From: Phycisphaerales bacterium UBA7708
GTDB lineage: Bacteria; Planctomycetota; Phycisphaerae; Sedimentisphaerales; Anaerohalosphaeraceae
Reading direction: 5' to 3'
Assembly: GCA_002482415.1 (NCBI GenBank)
Contig: DLFY01000309.1
Coordinates: 37,685-45,231, forward strand
Length of the DNA stretch: 7,547 nucleotides
The translations under genes were made by a program, and so were the position numbers. The first letter of the stretch is position 1. Each line of letters starts with the position of its first letter. The notes under the pieces were generated by a model. The model did no database searches and was not told the origin of the DNA. It saw only the letters and a list, made by a program, of their open reading frames with translations. This document shows positions 1 through 5,523 of this stretch, in pieces.

Positions 1-1779
1 GAAACCAGGGGCCAGAATGCCGTCAATTCATCGCAGCCAAGCTGGGAAACCCGGCAGTATTTACGGTTGATGTTCCTGGATAAGGCATACACCAGGGATT
101 CTTCGCAGGTGATTGCGTTGCTGGAAGAGGGCATCGAGAAGGAGCAGACTCTTCCATTGCGAATGGCTCTTGCCGAGTTGTCGCTGCTGGAAGCACAGAA
201 ACGGCGGGATTCCGATCCCCAAAAAAAGATGTATTACATTCTTGCGGCCAAACATGCTTATGACTATCTTTTTTTTGACACGCGCTCCGAGGATTCAAGT
301 ACGCTGAGCCCCTCGTTTCGATTCATGGCCGATATTTATAATCTTGCGATAGCCGAACTGATCAGCATGAGGGCAACCCGCGAAAATCCATGGGAATCGA
401 GTGATCTTGATTATCGAGGCATTCACTATCACTTTGAGGTCGTCAAAGAGGGTACAGGGATATGGGATCCATCCTGGTTTGATTATATTCATAATGCCTA
501 CGAAATCAGGGTAACCGGATTAACGAATGAGTATACCACGAAGGGGCTGGGAGCACCGCTGGTAGGGATTGTGGAAAAGCCCGCTCAGAATCCCCACTTT
601 GGGCGATTTTTTCCGTCTCGACTCGTCGCCTATCCGATCTCTGCAGTCCTGCTGTTTGATCCGATCCGGAAAGGTCAGACCACATCACGAAATATCCGTC
701 TTGTTTTTTACGATTCGCTTGTGACAGAATCGCTCACGATTCAGAATCGACAGGTGCCCCTGGAAGCGGATTTTACGACGCCGCTGGGACTTCAATTGCG
801 AAAGACAAATCCTTTCCAGACGGGACTTCATAATCTTATCTCCAGCGATGTCGAACTGAAAAATGCCGGTATTTATATGCTGGAGCCGTATCGGCCCGAT
901 AAAATTCCGGTATTGATGGTGCATGGATTAATGTCTTCTCCATCCACATGGGCGGGATTATTCAATGATTTGCGAGGCGATCCTCAGCTTCGAAAAAGAT
1001 ACCAGTTCTGGTTTTTTATGTATCCGACCGGCCTGCCGATCGGCTACTCGACGTCGATACTCCGAGATCAATTGAAAGCCATTCGTGCTTTATTTGACCC
1101 GGATGGCAACAACCCGAATTTCAACCAGATGGTGATTATGGGCCATAGTATGGGCGGGCTTCTGACACGGGGCATGGTGCAGGATAGTGGTACAACATAT
1201 TGGGACAGCTTTTTCAAAGAGCCGTTTGAGACTATCGATATGGATCCCAATACCAAAGAACTGCTCAAAAATATCATGGTCTTTGAGCATCAGCCGTATG
1301 TGAAACGGGTGATTTTTGTGGCGACGCCGCATCGCGGCAGCCCCATGGCCGACGCATGGTACACCAGGCTGTTCTCGGGATTAATCGAGCTGCCCTCTGC
1401 GGTATCGGATACGACGGCAAAAATGATAAGCGGAGGATCCCTGACCGAGTCTGCGTCGGCGGTCTATACCAAAAAAGTGTCCAATTCCATATCACTGCTG
1501 TCGCCATCCTCAATATACACACAGACGACAAATAAGGTTCCGCTCCGGCCGGATATTCCGTATCATTCCATTATCGGAACACGAAAGAATGTCCCGGCCG
1601 CCGGCAGTTCGGATGGAATTGTGCCTTACGAAAGCTCCCACCTGGACTTTACACAATCGGAAAAACTGGTGCCGTCAGGCCATAGCGCCCATACCCACCC
1701 GTTGGCAATTGATGAGGTCAAACGGATTCTCCGGGAACATCTTGCCGTCATAGCCGCTCAAAACAGCGAATCCCAATAA
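1..1779 (+). CDS. alpha/beta hydrolase (lipase/esterase-like), 5' end outside the window
   Basis: Likely a serine hydrolase acting on an ester or acyl substrate; the true substrate is unknown. The C-terminal half (from about 890) has the alpha/beta-hydrolase pattern in order: a VLMVHGLMSSPSTW strand and oxyanion turn (HG codons at 922-927), the nucleophile elbow GHSMGG (Ser codon 1147-1149), a VIFVATPHRGSPMAD stretch typical of the PGAP1/triacylglycerol-lipase-like branch, a likely catalytic Asp in SSDGIVP (1612-1614), and a C-terminal SGHSAHTHPLAI segment (1675-1710) that should supply the His. The N-terminal half is partly helical and then mixed, with no domain I recognise. The frame is open to base 1. 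TTG67 and ATG70 are possible starts, but neither has a Shine-Dalgarno sequence and the upstream codons read as plausible protein, so the start, and any signal or lipoprotein sequence, probably lies left of the window. The next gene follows after 30 nt. Family assignment is firm; substrate is not. Confidence 0.9.
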   Translation, partial: ETRGQNAVNSSQPSWETRQYLRLMFLDKAYTRDSSQVIALLEEGIEKEQTLPLRMALAELSLLEAQKRRDSDPQKKMYYILAAKHAYDYLFFDTRSEDSSTLSPSFRFMADIYNLAIAELISMRATRENPWESSDLDYRGIHYHFEVVKEGTGIWDPSWFDYIHNAYEIRVTGLTNEYTTKGLGAPLVGIVEKPAQNPHFGRFFPSRLVAYPISAVLLFDPIRKGQTTSRNIRLVFYDSLVTESLTIQNRQVPLEADFTTPLGLQLRKTNPFQTGLHNLISSDVELKNAGIYMLEPYRPDKIPVLMVHGLMSSPSTWAGLFNDLRGDPQLRKRYQFWFFMYPTGLPIGYSTSILRDQLKAIRALFDPDGNNPNFNQMVIMGHSMGGLLTRGMVQDSGTTYWDSFFKEPFETIDMDPNTKELLKNIMVFEHQPYVKRVIFVATPHRGSPMADAWYTRLFSGLIELPSAVSDTTAKMISGGSLTESASAVYTKKVSNSISLLSPSSIYTQTTNKVPLRPDIPYHSIIGTRKNVPAAGSSDGIVPYESSHLDFTQSEKLVPSGHSAHTHPLAIDEVKRILREHLAVIAAQNSESQ

Positions 1780-1796
1780 ACCACATAAACAATACT

Positions 1797-1801
1797 GGAG
1801 G
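1797..1801 (+). promoter_or_regulatory. ribosome binding site of the DUF4105-type gene
   Basis: GGAGG sits 8 nt before ATG1810, just after the stop codon of the hydrolase. It fixes the start of the downstream gene. With only 30 nt between the genes and no terminator-like hairpin there, it supports co-transcription. Confidence 0.8.
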
Positions 1802-1809
1802 CCAAATCC

Positions 1810-2796
1810 ATGAAACGCGTCCTGGTTTATTTGCTCAGAGCAATCCTATGCCTGATCATGGGGATTATGGCCTTGTGGGCTTCGGCGGCAATTTATTACT
1901 CCAATCTTCCCGGCTCGGCAACTCGTATTGCCGCGGTCGTCCTGTTTTTTGCCGTTGCAGCAGGGGTGTTTTGGACACTACGGCCGTTTTATAAGGCGGC
2001 TCTGGCATTTGGACTGGTATGGGCGGTGATAGTAATCGCATGGCTTTGTATCCCGCCGTCCAACAATCGCAACTGGCAGCCGGATGTGGCGGTTCTGCCT
2101 TCGGCTCAAATCGAGGGCGACAAGGTTACGGTTCGTAATATTCGCAACTGTAAGTATCGCACAGAAACCGACTATACCGTGTCGTATTATGACCAAACTT
2201 TCGATCTTTCGAAACTGCAGGGTGCGGATTTGTTCATTATCTACTGGGGCTCGCCCATGATTGCCCATACCATCATGAGTTTTTGCTTCGAAGACAATCA
2301 GTATCTGTGCATCTCCATCGAAACCAGAAAAGAAGCAGGGGAGGGATACTCTGCGATAAAGGGATTTTTCAAGCAGTATGAATTGATCTACATCGTCGGT
2401 GACGAACGCGATTTGGTCCGGCTGCGTACCAATTTTCGGGGGGAGTCGGTCTATCTGTACCGGCTTACTGCAAAGCCCGAACTGGTTCGCCAGGTTTTGC
2501 TGGATTACTTGAAAAGCGTCAACAGTCTGAATCAACGCCCCGAGTGGTATAATGCCATGACTCAAAACTGCACCACCTCCATCCGCGGTCATACCGCGCC
2601 TTATGCCCATGGCAAAATGAGCTGGAAAATGCTTGTCAATGGCTACCTGGATACACTTCTCTATGAACGCAGGGCCATTGATACATCACTGCCTTTTGAG
2701 CAGATTAAAGCTGCCAGCTTCATCAACGACAGAGCGGTTCAGGCCGGCGACAGCCCCGATTTTTCCAAACGAATACGTGAAGGTTTGGCGCAATAA
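1810..2796 (+). CDS. membrane-anchored DUF4105-type (Lnb N-terminal domain-like) protein
   Basis: A 328-residue protein with three predicted N-terminal membrane segments (about residues 4-30, 37-57 and 63-81). Positive charges at K2, R3 and R10 suggest an N-in topology, which would place the rest in the periplasm. After a PSNNRNW linker comes a soluble domain with what I recognise as the DUF4105 signature: a conserved His in SPMIAHTIMSF (H153, codon 2266-2268), CISIETRKEAGEGYS, QYELIYIVGDERDL, then RPEWYNAMTQNCTTSIR with a conserved Cys (C254, codon 2569-2571). This family includes Lnb, reported as a lipoprotein N-acyltransferase using Cys and His; I recall this rather than having searched it. 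In that protein the membrane segments follow the domain, whereas here they precede it, so the same reaction is not assured. A His/Cys-dependent acyl transfer or hydrolysis at the outer face of the inner membrane is a reasonable inference. It is probably in one operon with the upstream hydrolase. Confidence 0.8.
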   Translation: MKRVLVYLLRAILCLIMGIMALWASAAIYYSNLPGSATRIAAVVLFFAVAAGVFWTLRPFYKAALAFGLVWAVIVIAWLCIPPSNNRNWQPDVAVLPSAQIEGDKVTVRNIRNCKYRTETDYTVSYYDQTFDLSKLQGADLFIIYWGSPMIAHTIMSFCFEDNQYLCISIETRKEAGEGYSAIKGFFKQYELIYIVGDERDLVRLRTNFRGESVYLYRLTAKPELVRQVLLDYLKSVNSLNQRPEWYNAMTQNCTTSIRGHTAPYAHGKMSWKMLVNGYLDTLLYERRAIDTSLPFEQIKAASFINDRAVQAGDSPDFSKRIREGLAQ

Positions 2797-2970
2797 AATT
2801 GAATCATAGTTCACAAATCAGCACGTATTGATACGGTTGCCAACCTCACAGTAAACAAGCTGTTGACAAGCTGCCTGAATCCCGCTGAATACCTGACTCA
2901 GACAGATGAAGTATTTCGGTGCGAGGACTGATTTATAATTCTGAGTCATATCCGTTGCAGACGAAGCAGT
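2797..2970. other. intergenic gap between convergent genes
   Basis: These 174 nt between the stop codons of the DUF4105-type gene and the radical SAM gene hold no open frame of note. Visible structure: CGTAT-TG-ATACG (2824-2835) running into GGTTG-C-CAACC (2835-2845), two copies of ACAAGCTG 11 nt apart (2855-2862, 2866-2873), and a longer-range 9-bp inverted repeat listed separately. None is followed by the T-run of a classical intrinsic terminator. Confidence 0.6.
2894..2948. repeat. 9-bp perfect inverted repeat, 37-nt loop
   Basis: TGACTCAGA (2894-2902) and TCTGAGTCA (2940-2948) are exact reverse complements. The repeat sits between two convergent genes, where a bidirectional transcription end is expected, but the loop is long and there is no T-tract, so a terminator function is only possible. 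Confidence 0.45.
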
Positions 2971-4470
2971 TTAGGTCAAATCCTGTATTTGATACCGAAG
3001 GTTTTTGAACGTCTTTCGAAAATGAAAACCGAAAATCGAAAATCGCACAGCCATCGGCAGGCGACGCGGCTTCTGCAGTGACCAGAGGATCAGCTTCCAA
3101 TAATGCAGTCTGCCCTGATCCAGAATGCCGATATGCCAAATCGATTTCAGAAAAGCCTCCAGGTCACGGTAACACAATCTATATTTCTCACGTGCGGAGA
3201 ATTGATAATTCTTCAAAAAAGTCTTAATCCGCTGGCAATAATATTTTTGCGAATAAATAGTGTCGATGACTTTCTGGTACCCCTTCAGGAGTTCCTGCAT
3301 ATCCATTTTGGGAACAAAATTCATCGTGCAATCCATATTGTCGCCGGTTGGCGGAGTTGACAGTCTGTTTTCCCGCAGCATACGCTGATACAATTTGGTG
3401 CCTCGGGGGGCGTTTAATAATCCCACCATGGCCGTGACGACACCGCTGTTCTGGATAAATTGAATGACCCGGTCGAAAACCGTCGGCTCATCGTTGTCAA
3501 ATCCAAGGATAAAGCCGCCCTGGACCTGTATACCGGCCTGTTGAATTTTCCGAATGCAGGCCAGCAGGTCCCGTTTTTCATTCTGGACTTTGTTGCATTC
3601 GGCCAGGCTTTCCTTGTCGGGAGATTCAATACCAATAAATACACAGTCAAAGCCCGCCTGAACCATCTGGGCCATCAATGCGTCATCGTCAGCCAGGTCG
3701 ATCGAGGCCTGCGTCAGAAATTTGAACGGCCGGCGTTTAGCCTCCATCCATCGAATCATGGCCGGAAGCAGCTCGTTTTTCAGTTTTTCCTTTTTACCGA
3801 TGAAGTTGTCATCCACAAAAAACACCTCTTTCCGCCACCCGAGGGCATAAATACTATCCAATTCCGTCAAAATCTGCTCGGTGGTTTTGGTGCGTATGGC
3901 GTGTCCAAACAGCGTGGTGACGTCGCAGAAATCACAGTTAAACGGACAGCCCCGCGAGTACTGAATTCCCATCGATGCATAATGGCGTGGTTGAATCAGG
4001 CTCCACAGGGGAACCGGGGTTTCCCGCAGATCGGCCTTGTCATGCGTCGAATAAAAAGGTCTGGGGCAGCCCATTTCCAGGTCTCTGAGAAATGCCGGCA
4101 ATGTCAGTTCGGCTTCCTTGAGCACAAGATGGTCAACCGTCGGGTAGAACTCCGGAAACGAAATAAATAACGGCCCGCCCGCGACGACCTTGACTCCCAG
4201 TGCGTTGCATCGCTGGATGACCTGGTCAGCGGATTTTTTCTGAATCAGCATCCCGGAAATAAAGACATAATCAGCCCATCGGATATGCCGATCGCGCAGA
4301 GGGGCGGTGTTCATATCAATCAGTTTCTTCCTGTAATGCTGAGGTAGCATGGCCGCGACGGTCAGCAGTCCCAACGGAGGCAATAACGCTTTTTTGGAAA
4401 CAAATTTCAGCGCGTTCTTCAAACTCCAGAACGTGGTTGGTACTTCCGGATTCACAAGCAAAATATTCAT
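2971..4470 (-). CDS. B12-binding domain radical SAM protein with DUF4070-like C-terminus
   Basis: A 499-residue enzyme that should bind a [4Fe-4S] cluster, S-adenosylmethionine and probably cobalamin. The N-terminus starts MNILLVNPEVPTTFW, and the PPLGLLTVAAMLP and VKVVAGGPLF segments fit the B12-binding Rossmann-like domain (about residues 1-135). The radical SAM core follows with CPFNCDFC, the CxxxCxxC cluster motif (C175, C179, C182; bases 3925-3948), then FVDDNFIG and FIGIESP. The C-terminal part (from about residue 365, GLLNAPRGTKLYQRM) resembles DUF4070. This architecture occurs in B12-dependent radical SAM methyltransferases such as the hopanoid C-2 methylase HpnP and in many uncharacterised proteins, so the substrate is unknown. 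I chose ATG4470 over an in-frame TTG at 4506 because an AGGG lies 6 nt upstream of it and the 12 extra residues (MYLGSFLLIGYF) do not match the family start. It has no same-strand neighbour here and converges on the DUF4105-type gene. Confidence 0.92.
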   Translation of the reverse strand: MNILLVNPEVPTTFWSLKNALKFVSKKALLPPLGLLTVAAMLPQHYRKKLIDMNTAPLRDRHIRWADYVFISGMLIQKKSADQVIQRCNALGVKVVAGGPLFISFPEFYPTVDHLVLKEAELTLPAFLRDLEMGCPRPFYSTHDKADLRETPVPLWSLIQPRHYASMGIQYSRGCPFNCDFCDVTTLFGHAIRTKTTEQILTELDSIYALGWRKEVFFVDDNFIGKKEKLKNELLPAMIRWMEAKRRPFKFLTQASIDLADDDALMAQMVQAGFDCVFIGIESPDKESLAECNKVQNEKRDLLACIRKIQQAGIQVQGGFILGFDNDEPTVFDRVIQFIQNSGVVTAMVGLLNAPRGTKLYQRMLRENRLSTPPTGDNMDCTMNFVPKMDMQELLKGYQKVIDTIYSQKYYCQRIKTFLKNYQFSAREKYRLCYRDLEAFLKSIWHIGILDQGRLHYWKLILWSLQKPRRLPMAVRFSIFGFHFRKTFKNLRYQIQDLT

Positions 4471-4476
4471 AAAATA

Positions 4477-4480
4477 CCCT
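4477..4480 (-). promoter_or_regulatory. weak ribosome binding site deciding the radical SAM start
   Basis: On the - strand AGGG is separated by TATTTT (6 nt) from ATG4470. It would lie inside the coding sequence if the TTG at 4506 were used, so it favours the shorter protein. Confidence 0.6.
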
Positions 4481-5434
4481 ATCAGTAGAAAAGATCCAAG
4501 ATACAATTGACAAAGAACACATTCTGGCCCAAATGCGGCATCTGATGTTTTTCAAAAAAGGTGTTCAGGCTGAGAATATATTACCAAGCTTAATGATACG
4601 TTCTGCGGATCTGTCATCTTGCCAACGGGACACATCGCCAGTCGAATGTAAAAAGATGAATGATTCGAATTTACAGTACTATCATACCACTAAAAGCATC
4701 AAAAACAAAAGAATATATATTGATCCTGAATGAAATTGTACGCTCGATGCGAGGCTAAGGTCTGTTTCAATGCATTCTGTGGCCATCCTCGCGGCAAAAG
4801 AATACTTGTTAAATATGTTAAATCCGTTGCTGTTTGAAAATGCAGCCTGCCAAAATAGCTCCCAGGAACCCTTAAAATGATGACCCGAAGCAGGATAAGA
4901 TATATACACTATCTTCAAGCAGGTGGCCTTGAGGACCTGTATGACTTTGTATAACCATATTAATGCGGTCTGATTATGTGTTCTGGGGTGCCGATTGGAG
5001 CAAAGGTGACTTTGATGTCCAGGGTCGACCAAAAGCGGAACGAACTTGGTTGAATCAGGGGGGACTGCACACTCGCTGTTTTATTCAACGCACTCCACTA
5101 CCGACTCATGTCCATCGATTTTTATTTCCCGACCTTTCAGGATTAAACCCGAATAACGCCGGGCGCAGCCCTGTGCCAAGCTTCGCATTTGAATTCCCTC
5201 CGCGATTGATTCAATTCCCTTATCTCGACTGAAACGGCCACCTGGAGTTCGAACCCCATTTAACGCACGATTTTGAAGTTGCTTATTACGTTATACCATG
5301 ATTTTAATATATCCCAATCGTGATTCTTAATAATATATGGATCGTCCTTGAAAATTTCCGTTTCGGCGCGGCTGCAGAGCTTTCAGCCGCCAGCGTCCGG
5401 CAACAGCTTTATCACCGCGGCTATGTAGGGCAAA

Positions 5435-5462
5435 TTGACCCAGTGAATACGCGCGGCATAAA
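5435..5462 (+). promoter_or_regulatory. candidate sigma70-type promoter of the glycosidase
   Basis: TTGACC (5435-5440, five of six consensus bases) and CATAAA (5457-5462, four of six) are spaced by 16 nt. Transcription would start near 5469, giving a leader of about 55 nt with a clear ribosome binding site. The match was made by eye and the -10 box is weak. Confidence 0.4.
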
Positions 5463-5463
5463 A

Positions 5464-5478
5464 GCGGCCTGCGGCCGC
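5464..5478. promoter_or_regulatory. GC-rich palindrome at the predicted transcription start
   Basis: GCGGCC-TGC-GGCCGC is a perfect 6-bp inverted repeat immediately after the candidate -10 box, and a wider CGCGGC (5452-5457) / GCCGCG (5477-5482) pair surrounds it. The position suits a repressor operator, or a stable hairpin in the leader RNA. No regulator gene is visible in the window to pair with it, and it matches no operator I can name. Confidence 0.35.
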
Positions 5479-5490
5479 CGCGGAATAACA

Positions 5491-5505
5491 ATACCCGTTA
5501 GGTAT
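5491..5505. promoter_or_regulatory. inverted repeat ATACC-N5-GGTAT before the glycosidase
   Basis: ATACC (5491-5495) and GGTAT (5501-5505) are exact reverse complements around CGTTA, ending 5 nt before the ribosome binding site. It could be a second regulator site or a leader hairpin near the translation start. At 5-bp arms, chance is a real possibility. Confidence 0.3.
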
Positions 5506-5510
5506 ATATA

Positions 5511-5518
5511 AAAGGAGA
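5511..5518 (+). promoter_or_regulatory. strong ribosome binding site of the glycosidase
   Basis: AAAGGAGA lies with its GGAG core 6 nt before ATG5524. It fixes the start at a codon followed by a clean signal peptide, so the start is well supported. Confidence 0.8.
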
Positions 5519-5523
5519 CTGCC

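Larger units (their letters stand above)
4471..5523. other. 1.05-kb divergent intergenic region with no convincing gene
   Basis: This stretch separates the divergent radical SAM and glycosidase genes. Up to about 5350 it is mostly AT-rich. Short frames are open: - strand 5032-4682 (116 residues, TTG start, hydrophobic end ILLFLMLLVV), + strand 4963-5232 (89 residues) and + strand 5320-5511 (63 residues, GTG start). None has a Shine-Dalgarno sequence or a domain I recognise, and the first two overlap each other. Small repeats include CAGGT/ACCTG (4920-4939), GTTGAAT/ATTCAAC (5049-5055, 5083-5089) and near-identical TTGAATTCCCT/TTCAATTCCCT (5189-5199, 5210-5220). From about 5360 it turns GC-rich and appears to carry the glycosidase promoter. 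It could be a decayed element, a dispersed repeat, a small RNA locus or plain spacer; the sequence alone does not decide. Confidence 0.6.

Noticed and set aside
67..72. TTG67 or ATG70 as the true start of the hydrolase
   Set aside because: No Shine-Dalgarno sequence precedes either, and the frame stays open with protein-like codons to the window edge.
1978..2610. 210-residue open frame on the - strand
   Set aside because: It lies wholly antisense to the DUF4105-type gene, whose conserved motifs are clear, and its translation shows no domain or ribosome binding site.
2824..2845. Two adjacent small palindromes as an intrinsic terminator
   Set aside because: The loops are 1-2 nt and no T-run follows, so neither fits a rho-independent terminator.
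3460..4170. 236-residue open frame on the + strand
   Set aside because: It is antisense to the radical SAM gene across its cluster motif; the - strand reading has a full known architecture, so this is a shadow.
4471..4506. TTG start at 4506 giving a 511-residue radical SAM protein
   Set aside because: ATG4470 has an AGGG at proper spacing and opens with the family-typical MNILLVNP; the extension looks like untranslated leader.
4484..4513. TTGTCA-N18-TCTACT on the - strand as the radical SAM promoter
   Set aside because: The -10 box is poor and the start would fall at the ribosome binding site, leaving almost no leader. The true promoter is probably elsewhere in the gap.
5241..5260. tRNA T-arm-like GAGTTCGAACCCC
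   Set aside because: The flanking bases do not pair as a T-stem, and no acceptor, D-arm or anticodon arm can be drawn around it.
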